In this document: piece after piece, positions 17,373-26,300 of the stretch
How positions within the stretch are numbered: position 1 is the stretch's first letter
Layout of the letters: each line of letters opens with the position of its first letter
Assembly: GCA_035571835.1 (NCBI GenBank)
Contig: DATNBU010000018.1
Location: forward strand, 102,051 to 166,050
DNA length: 64,000 nucleotides
Reading direction: 5' to 3'
DNA from: Candidatus Limnocylindrales bacterium
Lineage (GTDB): Bacteria > Desulfobacterota > Binatia > UBA1149 > CAITLU01
Translations under genes and position numbers: made by a program
The notes under the pieces: generated by a model
Told to the model about the DNA's origin: nothing
The model's input: only the letters and a program-made list of their open reading frames with translations
The model's database searches: none

Positions 17373-18233
17373 ATGACCGACGCACCCGCCTACACGCCGC
17401 CCAAAGTCTGGACCTGGAACAAGGAAGCCGACCACCGCTTTGCGAACATCAACCGGCCGATTGCCGGCCCGACGCAGGAAAAAGAGCTGGCCGTCGGACG
17501 CCACCCGTTTCAGCTGTATTCGCTGGCGACGCCGAACGGCGTGAAAGTCACCGTGATGTTCGAAGAGCTGCTCGCCCTGGGCCACGCGGGTGCCGAGTAC
17601 GACGCGTGGATCATCCCGATCAACATCGGCGAGCAGTTCGGCTCGGGCTTCGTCGCGATCAATCCCAACTCGAAGATTCCCGCGCTGCTCGACCGCTCGA
17701 CGCCGCAGCCGACCCGAATCTTCGAGTCCGGCGCGATCCTCCTGTACCTCGCCGAGAAGTTCGGAGAATTCGTGCCGACCGACCCGTCAAAGCGCGCCGA
17801 ATGCATGTCATGGCTGTTCTGGCAGATGGGCGCGGCGCCTTACCTCGGCGGCGGCTTCGGACATTTCTACGCGTACGCACCGCAGAAGATCGAGTACGCG
17901 ATCGACCGCTTCGCGATGGAAGTGAAACGACAGCTCGACGTGCTCGACCGCGAGCTCGCCGGCAAGGAATACATTGCCGGCCCCGACTACACGATCGCCG
18001 ACATGGCGATCTGGCCCTGGTACGGTTCGCTGGTGAAGGGGCTTCTCTACGAAGCCGGCGAGTTCCTGAGCGTGCACGAGTACACGAACGTCATTCGCTG
18101 GGCCGACCAGATCGCGGCGCGCCCCGCTGTCCAGCGCGGACGCATGGTCAATCGCGCGTGGGGCGATCCGGAAACCCAGCTCTTCGAGCGCCACGACGCG
18201 AGCGACTTCGACAAGGTGAAAGCCGCGGAATAG
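17373..18233 (+). CDS. yghU: YghU-like glutathione S-transferase / disulfide-bond oxidoreductase
   Basis: Cytosolic GST-fold protein of 286 residues related to E. coli YghU, a glutathione-dependent disulfide reductase. The thioredoxin-like N-domain includes the family lead-in (FANINRPIAGPTQEKELAVG), LYSLATPNGVKVTVMFEE, NPNSKIPALLD and the glutathione-binding ESGAILLYLAEKFG segment. The helical C-domain has the YIAGPDYTIADMAIWPW N-capping motif and ARPAVQRGRMVN. The ATG at 17373 is preceded by CGGAG. It is a monocistronic-looking gene between the dcw terminator and a converging gene, so context gives no specific substrate. Confidence 0.9.
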   Translation: MTDAPAYTPPKVWTWNKEADHRFANINRPIAGPTQEKELAVGRHPFQLYSLATPNGVKVTVMFEELLALGHAGAEYDAWIIPINIGEQFGSGFVAINPNSKIPALLDRSTPQPTRIFESGAILLYLAEKFGEFVPTDPSKRAECMSWLFWQMGAAPYLGGGFGHFYAYAPQKIEYAIDRFAMEVKRQLDVLDRELAGKEYIAGPDYTIADMAIWPWYGSLVKGLLYEAGEFLSVHEYTNVIRWADQIAARPAVQRGRMVNRAWGDPETQLFERHDASDFDKVKAAE

Positions 18234-18239
18234 CGATCG

Positions 18240-18262
18240 TCAGCGTCGGCGCACGACGCTGA
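18240..18262. terminator. hairpin between convergent genes
   Basis: TCAGCGTCG (18240-18248) and CGACGCTGA (18254-18262) form a perfect 9-bp stem with loop GCGCA between the yghU stop and the end of the Hint-protein gene. Position suits a bidirectional transcription stop, but neither side has a clear T-tract. Confidence 0.5.
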
Positions 18263-18293
18263 ACAGTGCGGTCACGATGACCGCGCCCGCGCG

Positions 18294-19532
18294 TCAGTAG
18301 TTGTGCACCAGGATGCGGTGCTGCCCGACGAAGTACGTGTGACTTCCGCCGACCTCGAGGTTGTAGACGAACTCGTCGTCGCTGCCGGGCGCGTCGAGTG
18401 ACACCGGCTGAACCGCGAACGTCGAATACGCGACGGCCGGCGGCGTGGCCGGCTCATGATAGCCGGCAAAATACGTCTCCGCGGACACCTTCTCGTTTGC
18501 CGCGACGGTCAGCAACGAGCCGTCCTGGTCGCGGAGCGTATCGGCGACGGCAATGTCGGCGGCGCGCACCCAGCCCTTGCCGGTTACCCAGAACGGATGC
18601 GCGTCGGTCGTACGGATCGTCTCGCCGCCGACCTCGATGCGCCGCAGGTTCATGGCCGGATTGCGATACGCCTTTACGACTTCGCGCAGCGTCGTCTGCT
18701 TCGACGTCTCGTCCCACGACCAGACCTGATCGCCCGGCTTGAGATCGCGGATCGGACGCAGTCCTTCGGCCGTCGCGACGACCGTATCGCCCCGGAAACA
18801 GGGATACTGGCAATGTGAGCTGTTGCAGAAGTTCGAACAGCAGTCCGCGTTGGCCGAGCACGAGAAGCCGAGATTTATGCACTGGTTCTGGCAGGTGTCG
18901 CTGCAGCCGTCGCCGTCGACGACATTGCTGTCGTCGCACTGTTCGGTGCCGGCGATGATCCCGTCTCCGCAGGTCGTCGAGCAGGTCGACGGAGCACCGG
19001 TGCAGTCGAAGCCGCTCTCTTCGTTGCAGAACGAATCGCATCCGTCGCCGTCGGAGATGCCGCCGTCGTCGCATTCTTCCGGAGCAGAGATGATGCCGTC
19101 GCCGCAATAGAGCAGCGTCGTGCTGGTCGTCGAGCTGGTTGTCGTCGAGCTCGTCGTGGTCGAGCTGGTCGTCGTCGACGTGGTTGAAGTGCTGCTGGTA
19201 CTGGTGGTCGTGCTCGTGGTGGACGTCGTGGTCGTCGTCCCGGGGACGCACTGGTTCGCGACGCACGAGCTTCCGGAGTCGCACGGCCCGCACTCGATCG
19301 GAAGACCACATCCGTCGCCCGCCGTGCCGCATTGCGCGCCGACCGCCGCGCACGACTGCGGCGTGCAGCAGACCCCGAATTTATCCGCCGGGTTCAGCGT
19401 GACGCAGACATGGCTGCTGCAGCTCTTGGACACGTGGCATTTCGAACCGTTCGGCTTGCCCCCTGCCGTCGCGACGTCGGCAGTCGAGATCAGCGCCACG
19501 GCCAGCAACGAAGAAAGGATAAGCTTGTTCAC
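18294..19532 (-). CDS. secreted Cys-rich protein with Thr/Ser linker and C-terminal Hint (hedgehog/intein) domain
   Basis: Predicted exported 412-residue protein. The GTG at 19532 (AGGGGGG upstream) gives a signal peptide (about residues 1-24, ending ATA-GGK). A first Cys-rich region (28-97) is followed by a Thr/Ser linker (99-139), two CGDGI-type modules (CGDGIISAPEECDDG, CGDGIIAGTEQCDDS), a six-Cys knot-like stretch, and from Cys245 a Hint domain. Block A is CFRGDTVVATAEG, block B is TTDAHPFWVTGKGW, and the end is HTYFVGQHRILVHNY. The His-Asn pair sits one residue before the stop, so there is no C-terminal extein or toxin. Function unknown; autoproteolysis or thioester-based attachment of the N-terminal part is an inference. 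Confidence 0.85.
   Translation of the reverse strand: MNKLILSSLLAVALISTADVATAGGKPNGSKCHVSKSCSSHVCVTLNPADKFGVCCTPQSCAAVGAQCGTAGDGCGLPIECGPCDSGSSCVANQCVPGTTTTTSTTSTTTSTSSTSTTSTTTSSTTTSSTTTSSTTSTTLLYCGDGIISAPEECDDGGISDGDGCDSFCNEESGFDCTGAPSTCSTTCGDGIIAGTEQCDDSNVVDGDGCSDTCQNQCINLGFSCSANADCCSNFCNSSHCQYPCFRGDTVVATAEGLRPIRDLKPGDQVWSWDETSKQTTLREVVKAYRNPAMNLRRIEVGGETIRTTDAHPFWVTGKGWVRAADIAVADTLRDQDGSLLTVAANEKVSAETYFAGYHEPATPPAVAYSTFAVQPVSLDAPGSDDEFVYNLEVGGSHTYFVGQHRILVHNY
19116..19238 (-). repeat. Thr/Ser-rich low-complexity linker-coding repeat
   Basis: About 41 consecutive codons for Thr or Ser (residues 99-139 of the Hint protein), built from GTCGTCGAGCTGGT-like DNA units on the plus strand. It probably encodes a flexible, exposed linker. 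Confidence 0.85.
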
Positions 19533-19852
19533 GAGGCCCCCCTGCGACGACCGTCGCTTCCCGGCAGACATCAATCGCGACGCCGTTTTCGCACGCGACC
19601 GGTCGGTCGACAAACCGCCGGCCAGCGGACCGGCGCCCGGGCGCCGGCAGACAAAGCAGGGTCGCGAGGCGTCTTGCCTTGGCGTTGGCTCGGGCCGTCC
19701 GGTATTTGCGCCGACGCTTGGGAAGTCGCCGAGGAGCTGGGCGCTGCCCGGTTCGGGACACTCGCAGGACTTCCGAGAGATCGTCGGAAATGTTAGTTGC
19801 AGCACGGGGAAGTTAGTTGGGGGGGCCGCGCCCGCGGCGCCCGGGAGGGCTT
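19533..19852. promoter_or_regulatory. 320-base divergent intergenic region
   Basis: This separates the Hint-protein gene (minus) from the nine-repeat Cys-rich protein gene (plus) and must hold both promoters. The direct repeat GTTAGTTG occurs at 19792-19799 and 19812-19819, exactly 20 bases apart (two helical turns), close to the plus-strand gene. A GGGAGGG ribosome binding site lies at 19842-19848. No gene is convincing here. Confidence 0.45.
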
Positions 19853-21754
19853 ATGCCGAAATTGACGAGGCTGTTTGTTTTGACGGTCGCTCTTTGCGCG
19901 CTGTTCCAGGCTGCGCCGGCCTTTGCGACGTGTGTTGGCGATGCGCCCGACGGCGTTCTCGACGTCGGCGAAGATTGCGATCTGCTCGTGCCCGTACCGG
20001 GCGACTGCTGCTCGGACGATACGAGCGGCGTCAATGCATGTACGTTCGAGACGGACTCCTACACCTGCCGCCCGTCGGTCGGTCCCTGCGATCTCGACGA
20101 CAAGTGCACCGGCGGGTCGGAGACGTGTCCGGCCGACGCCAAGAGCACCGGCGAATGCCGCAGCTCCGCCGGAGTCTGCGACGTTGCCGAGACCTGCAAC
20201 GGCATCGACGACGGATGTCCGAACGATGACAAGAGCGAGGCCGAATGCCGCGCGTCAGCCGGCGTGTGCGATGTGGCCGAGACCTGCGACGGCATAGGCG
20301 ACGACTGCCCGACAGATGCCAAGAGCACGGCCGAGTGCCGCGCGTCGGCCGGCGCCTGCGATCTTGCCGAGACCTGCGACGGCGTCAGCGACGACTGCGG
20401 CATCGATGCCAAGAGCACGGCCGAGTGCCGCGCGTCGGCTGGAGTCTGCGATCTCGCCGAAACCTGCGACGGCGTCAGCGACGACTGCGGCATCGATGCC
20501 AAAAGCACGGCCGAGTGCCGGGAGTCGGGCGGCGTGTGCGATCTGGCCGAGACCTGCGACGGCGCGAGCGACGACTGCCCGACAGATGCGAAGAGCACGG
20601 CCGAGTGCCGCGCGTCGGCCGGCGTCTGCGATCCGGCCGAAACCTGCGACGGCGCGACCAACACCTGCGGGGCCGATGCCAAGAGCACGGCGGCATGCCG
20701 GCCCTCCGCCGGAATCTGCGACCCGACCGAAACCTGCGACGGCGTCGCCGACGGCTGTCCCGCCGAATCGTTCTCCGCAACCAGCGTGACCTGCCGCACT
20801 GCCGTGACGGCATGTGATCAGACCGAGATGTGTACCGGCACGTCGGCCGGTTGCCCGGTCGACGCAGCGGCTCCCCTCGATACATCGTGCGGAAGCAGCT
20901 CCAGCGATACTTGCGACCAGGCCGATTCGTGCGACGGCTCGGGCAACTGCCGGCCGAATCACCGGCCGGACGGCACCTCGTGCAACGACAACGCTTACTG
21001 CAACGGCGCGGACACCTGCGGTGGCGGCACCTGCAGCATCCACGCGGGCAATCCCTGTCCGGGCCCGGACGATGACAATAACTGCGCCGAGAGCTGTGAC
21101 GAAGGCAGCGACTCCTGCACCGGCGCCGATCCCAACGGATCGGCGTGCGACCTTGCCGACGACTGCACGGACGGCTCGACGTGCACGGCAGGAACCTGCG
21201 GCGGCGGCGACTCCACGCGCTGCCTGTGCGGCGACGAACCTCTGACGACAGGATGCCTCGCAGCCGGCAAGTTCCAGATCGCGATCAAGGATACGGGCGA
21301 CGTGGCGAAGAACTCGATCAAGTGGAAGTGGGGTCGGGGCGTACCGGTCAATCCGGCGCTGCTCGGCACTCCGACCACGACCACGAGCTACGCATTCTGC
21401 ATCTACGACCGGACCGGCAACGTACCGGTCAAGGTTGCGGCGTACGGTCTGCCGCCGAATCCGGTGTGGGACTCGAGCGTCGGTTCCATCAAGTACTCCG
21501 ACAAGACCGGGCTGCACGACGGGATCGCGTCGATCAAGGGCAAGGCCGAACCGGATCCGGGCAAGTCCAGCATGGCCGTACGTGTGGCGGGCGCCAATCT
21601 GGTGATGCCGCCGACGTTCAACTCGGTCGAATTCTTCGACCAGGATCCGTCGGTGACGGTGCAGCTCGTCAACAGCAGCGGTGGCTGCTGGACCTCGGAC
21701 TTTACGGCCGCGAAACTCAACACGGACCTGAGCTTCCTGTCGAAGGGACCGTAA
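19853..21754 (+). CDS. secreted Cys-rich protein with nine disintegrin-like repeats and a conserved C-terminal domain
   Basis: Exported protein of 633 residues. The ATG at 19853 (GGGAGGG upstream) starts a signal peptide ending APAFA. After a CVGDAPDGVLDVGEDCD module come nine about 30-residue repeats of the pattern C-x6-C-x5-C-x6-C (consensus CRASAGVCDLAETCDGxxDDCPxDAKSTAE). Looser Cys-rich segments (CNGADTCGGGTC type) follow, then a final about 170-residue domain beginning KFQIAIKDTGDVAKNSIKWKW and containing YAFCIYDRTG and CWTSDF. That last domain is shared with three other proteins in this window. No catalytic motif is seen; a surface or matrix role is inferred. It is paralogous to the proteins at 57.1 and 62.2 kb. 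Confidence 0.88.
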   Translation: MPKLTRLFVLTVALCALFQAAPAFATCVGDAPDGVLDVGEDCDLLVPVPGDCCSDDTSGVNACTFETDSYTCRPSVGPCDLDDKCTGGSETCPADAKSTGECRSSAGVCDVAETCNGIDDGCPNDDKSEAECRASAGVCDVAETCDGIGDDCPTDAKSTAECRASAGACDLAETCDGVSDDCGIDAKSTAECRASAGVCDLAETCDGVSDDCGIDAKSTAECRESGGVCDLAETCDGASDDCPTDAKSTAECRASAGVCDPAETCDGATNTCGADAKSTAACRPSAGICDPTETCDGVADGCPAESFSATSVTCRTAVTACDQTEMCTGTSAGCPVDAAAPLDTSCGSSSSDTCDQADSCDGSGNCRPNHRPDGTSCNDNAYCNGADTCGGGTCSIHAGNPCPGPDDDNNCAESCDEGSDSCTGADPNGSACDLADDCTDGSTCTAGTCGGGDSTRCLCGDEPLTTGCLAAGKFQIAIKDTGDVAKNSIKWKWGRGVPVNPALLGTPTTTTSYAFCIYDRTGNVPVKVAAYGLPPNPVWDSSVGSIKYSDKTGLHDGIASIKGKAEPDPGKSSMAVRVAGANLVMPPTFNSVEFFDQDPSVTVQLVNSSGGCWTSDFTAAKLNTDLSFLSKGP

Positions 21755-21785
21755 CAATCCGGCGGGCGGCGCCCGCTTCAGATAC

Positions 21786-21848
21786 GCCGTCGAGACGGCC
21801 TGCGACTGCTGTCACAAGCCGTCGAGACGGCTTGTGACAGCAGTCGCA
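21786..21848. terminator. long perfect stem-loop (22 bp) after the nine-repeat gene
   Basis: The stem 21801-21822 (TGCGACTGCTGTCACAAGCC and two more bases) pairs perfectly with 21827-21848 around the loop CGAG. A shorter copy of the hairpin core, GCCGTCGAGACGGC, occurs at 21786-21799 and again at 21818-21831. It lies 47 bases after the stop codon and about 60 bases before the next start. No T-tract follows, so it could be a terminator, an mRNA stabiliser or a dispersed palindrome. Confidence 0.65.
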
Positions 21849-21908
21849 CGCGCGCATTCTTGCGCGCCGCGGCCGGACCGCGTCAGAAGATTCGGAGGGA
21901 AAAAGATC

Positions 21909-23186
21909 ATGATTGCTTCATCGGTTCGCCGCAGCCGCAGGGCTGCGCTCATCGGGATCCTCACGTCCGCGATGGTTGCGTATGGCCATGTCGCCGGTGC
22001 GACGCCTTTTCGTCTCGACTACCTCGTCAGCGACGAAGGCGGCGGCGTGTACCGCTACGACTTCGTTCTCGAGCTCGACAACAACGATTCGTCGTGGGCT
22101 GCAACGCAGGGCTTCGCAAACATCATCTTCGGCGATTGTTCTCCGGCGTGCCCGAGCCCGCTGACGTCCGTCACTTTCGTCGCCACCGATCCGCCGTGGA
22201 CGAGCTTTCTCAACCTCAGCAGCACCGACCACAACGGACCGGCGCTTTACCCGAACTCCACATACTACGTCCCGACGTCGGTCGGCGAGGTCAAGACATG
22301 GAGCGCAACGGCGACGGCCAACCTCGCGCAAGGAAGTCTCCTGTGGTCGAACCTGACCAGTCAGAACGGCGGCGCGCTTGCCGATCTGGAAGTCGCCCAC
22401 CGGCTGGCTCCCAATTGTGGAAACGGCGTCATCGATCCGGGCGAGACGTGTGACGACTCCAACATCCGCAATGGCGACTGCTGCGGCGCCGACTGCCTGC
22501 TCGACGCTGCCGACGAGGCCTGCGAGGACGCCGACCCCTGCACGATCGGCGGAGTGTGCAACGGCACCGGCACGTGCATCGGCGGACCCGTCGACGAATG
22601 CGACGACGGCGACGCGTGCTCGCCGGACTCGTGCGTTGCGTTCAGCGGGTGCGTTCACGGCACCGAGCCTGCGACCGGATGCATCACGGCCGAGTCGAAC
22701 TCCATCAAGCTCAAGTATCCTCCGGCCGAACGCTTCAAGGACCAGCTCAAATGGAAGTTCTCCGGCGGGCAGATGGTCGAGCAGGCCGATCTCGGCAATC
22801 CGAGGGTGGACCGCACCTACGCGCTTTGTATCTACGACCAGACGGCTTCGGTTGCGTCGCGGGTCGCGTCGATCAGCATCGGAGCTTCCACGCTCTGGAC
22901 CGACAAGGATCCCAAAGGCTTCCAGTTCAAGAGCAAGACCGGACTGGTCAACGGCGTCGCCAAAGTCGCGCTGAAAACCGGCGCGGACGGAAAGAGCTCG
23001 GCCAGCCTCATGGCGAAGGGAAATCACGTGCCGATGCCGGTGCCGGTCAGCGGCAGCAAGTACATGAACAAGGACTCGAAGGTCATCGTTCAGCTGGTCA
23101 ACGACCAGACTTCGATGTGCTGGACCAGCGAGTTCACGGCGGCGAAGAAGAACGACGGGGCGACGTTCCAGGCAAAGACGCCGTAA
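21909..23186 (+). CDS. secreted protein with CGNG/CDD cysteine module and shared C-terminal domain
   Basis: Exported protein of 425 residues of unknown function. The ATG at 21909 has GGAGGG at 21894-21899 and opens a long signal sequence (about 33 residues, to GHVAGA). Residues about 34-165 are a beta-rich domain with no recognised family (FRLDYLVSDEGGGVYRYDFVLEL). Then come CGNGVIDPGETCDDS and further Cys-rich loops to about residue 280. The C-terminal domain has KLKYPPAERFKDQLKWKF, YALCIYDQTA and CWTSEF, clearly homologous to the end of the upstream nine-repeat protein. The two genes may be co-transcribed although the long hairpin lies between them. Confidence 0.8.
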   Translation: MIASSVRRSRRAALIGILTSAMVAYGHVAGATPFRLDYLVSDEGGGVYRYDFVLELDNNDSSWAATQGFANIIFGDCSPACPSPLTSVTFVATDPPWTSFLNLSSTDHNGPALYPNSTYYVPTSVGEVKTWSATATANLAQGSLLWSNLTSQNGGALADLEVAHRLAPNCGNGVIDPGETCDDSNIRNGDCCGADCLLDAADEACEDADPCTIGGVCNGTGTCIGGPVDECDDGDACSPDSCVAFSGCVHGTEPATGCITAESNSIKLKYPPAERFKDQLKWKFSGGQMVEQADLGNPRVDRTYALCIYDQTASVASRVASISIGASTLWTDKDPKGFQFKSKTGLVNGVAKVALKTGADGKSSASLMAKGNHVPMPVPVSGSKYMNKDSKVIVQLVNDQTSMCWTSEFTAAKKNDGATFQAKTP

Positions 23187-23312
23187 CGCGTTTTCGATCG
23201 GCAACTTCCGGCGGCGCCGCCGCGGCCAATCGCTGTTCTCGCATGTCGTTTGCGCGAGGCGGGCTCGTTTGCCCATTGCCTCAGGCCCTGACGGCTTGAT
23301 AGATGCTCGAGA

Positions 23313-26300
23313 ATGAGAAGGCTCACATGCCGGATGGTCGTTGGCGTATTGACGATCGTGCTCGCCGGGCCGGCGCACGCCAGCCTCTACATTACCGAGT
23401 TTCTCGCTCTCAATGAGACCGGCCTGACCGACGAGGACGGCAGCTTCTCGGACTGGGTCGAGATTCACAACGAGGGAGTGGCGACGGCCGACCTCGGCGG
23501 CTGGTACCTGACCGACGACGCGGCGGCGCTGACGAAATGGCAGTTTCCGGCGACGCCGGTAGCCGCCGGCGGCTACATCGTCGTCTTCGCATCCGACAAG
23601 AACCGCGCGGTTGCCGGCGCCCAGCTTCATACCAACTTCAAGCTGAGCGGCGGCGGCGAGTATCTCGCGCTCGTGCGGCCGGACGGCGTCACCATCGAGC
23701 ACGAGTACGCGCCGTCGTTCCCCGCCCAGAACACGGACGTATCGTGGGGACTGACCAACAACCTTGCGCAGCAGCGCTGCTTTTCGAATCCGACGCCGGG
23801 AGCCGTCAATCAGGAGACGCCTTCGTGCGGCGTCGTCGAATCGCTCGCGTTCAGCGCGGAGCGCGGTTTCTACGATGCGCCGTTCAGCGTCACGATCACG
23901 AGCCCGACGCCCGGCGCGCAGATCTACTACACGCTCGACGGCAGCGAGCCGGCTTCGAGCAACGGCGCGCTCTACACGGCGCCGATCCCGGTCTCGACGA
24001 CGACGATGCTGCGCGCAGTCGCATTCGCGCCGCCGCTGTTGCCGGCGGCATCGATCACGCACACGTACCTGTTTCTGGCCGACGTGATCCACCAGACCGG
24101 CGCCGGCTTTCCGACCGAAGGCTTTGCCGCCGACTACGAGATGGATCCGAAGGTCACGGGCGATCCGCGCTACGCCGGCGAAGTCGCGGGTGACCTTCGC
24201 ACTGTGCCGACCATTTCGATCGTCATGAACGTCGACGACATGTTCGGACCGGAAAACGGCATCTACTCGCATCCGGAGCGGCGCGGCCTCGAATTCGAGC
24301 GACCCGCATCGGCCGAGCTGATCCGGACTGACGGATCGACGGGCTTCCAGATCAATTGCGGCGTGCGCATCCAGGGCCGGCTGAGCCGTGTGAAAGACAG
24401 GAAGAAGTCGCTGCGGCTGGCGTTCAAGGCGATTTACGGACCGCCCAAGCTCGAATATCCGATGTTCCCGGATACGCCGGTCACGCGATTCAACAAGCTG
24501 CGGCTGCGCGCGAGCCACAACAAGTCATGGAGCTTCGGCGTGGCGCGCGCGGACTACATCCGCGACCAGTGGACGCGCGACACGCAGATCGACATGGGCC
24601 AGGTCGCGTCGCACGGAATCTTCGCGCACATCTACATCAACGGACTTTACTGGGGACTCTACAACGTCGTCGAGCAGCCCGAGGCCGAGTTCGCGATGTC
24701 GTACTTCGGCGGCAACGAGGACGAATGGGACGTGCTCGAGCCGGTCGACACCGACGACGGAACGCGCGACGCGTGGAAGACGGCGCAGGACCTCGCAACG
24801 TCGGGGCTCGAAACTCCGGCAGCCTACGACGCGATTCGCCAGTACGTCGACGTGACGAACCTCGCCGACTACATGATCACGAACATCCACGCCGGCACTC
24901 TCGATTGGGATGCGAGCAACTGGTACGCCGGCCGCCGGCGCCTTCCGGGCGAGGGCTTTCGTTTCTTCGGCTGGGATGCCGAGCAGAGCATGGAGGTCAT
25001 TCACGCCAATCGCGTGGACGTCCACAACGTCGGCATGCCGTCGGCCATCTATGCGGCACTCCGCGCCAACGCCGAGTTCCGCGTGCTGTTCGGCGATCGC
25101 CTGCACAAGCACTTCTTCAACGGCGGCGCGCTGACGCCGGCCGCGGCGGTCGATCGCTACATGAAGCGCGCCGCCGAGATCGATCACGCGATCGTCGACG
25201 AGTCGGCGCGCTGGGGCGACGCGAGGCGCCCGCTCGATCCGTACGATCGCGAGGCCGACTGGCTGCCCGAAGTCGAGTGGCTGCGGCTCTCGTATTTCCC
25301 GCAGCGCTCGGCGATCGTCCTTGACCAGTTTCGAGCCGTCGGACTTTACCCGTCGGTTGTTGCACCCACGTTCAGCCAGCACGGCGGGCCGCTGTCGCCG
25401 TCGACCCCGGTCGTGATCTCGGCGCCGGCGGGCACGATCTACTACACGGTTGACGGCTCGGATCCGCGGCTCGAAGGCGGCGCGGTAGCGCCGTCGGCGA
25501 TCGTCTACGCTGCGCCCGTTGCGCTAAGCTCTCCGACCACGCTGCGCGCCCGCGCCCTCGACGGCGGAACGTGGAGCGCGCTCAACGAAGCCGCCTTTAC
25601 GCCGGACATCGGCGTGCGCGTGAGCGAGCTGATGTATCACCCCGCGGCCCCGGTGGCCCCGAGCGCGTATGTAGACGACGACTTCGAGTTCCTCGAGCTG
25701 ACCAACATCACCGGCGCCCCCATCGACCTGACCGGCTTCCAGATCTCGCAAGGCGTCACGTTCACGTTCGGGCCGTGGAGTCTCGCGCCGGGCGGCTACG
25801 TGCTGGTCGTGCGCAAACAGGCTGCGTTCCAGGCGCGCTACGGCAGCGGACAACCGATTGCCGGCCAGTACACCGGCAAGCTTGCCAACGAAGGAGAGCG
25901 CCTGCTGCTCGAGAATGCTGCCGGCGACGACGTCCTCGATTTCACGTACGCCGACAGCTGGTTTCCGGAAACCGACGGGCCTGGACACTCGCTCGTCGTT
26001 GTCGACCTCGACGCCGAACGCAGCGCGTGGTCGCGGGCCGACGGTTGGCGGGCAAGCGCGCTGATCGGCGGATCGCCGGGCACCTCCGAGCTGCCGCTCT
26101 GCTCCGACGGCGTCGACAACGATGCCGATGGCCTCGCCGATCTCTCCGACCCGGGGTGCGCGAGCGCGTCGCAGGATAAGGAAGATCCGGCGTGCAACAA
26201 CGGCAGCGACGACGACGATGACGGTGCGACCGACCTGTCGGACTCGCAGTGCGCGTCTGCCAGCGACGATGACGAATCGGCGCCGAAGATCGATTCGTTC

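Noticed and set aside
18294..19532. Polymorphic toxin/immunity system
   Set aside because: The Hint domain is terminal, with no toxin domain after it and no immunity gene beside it.
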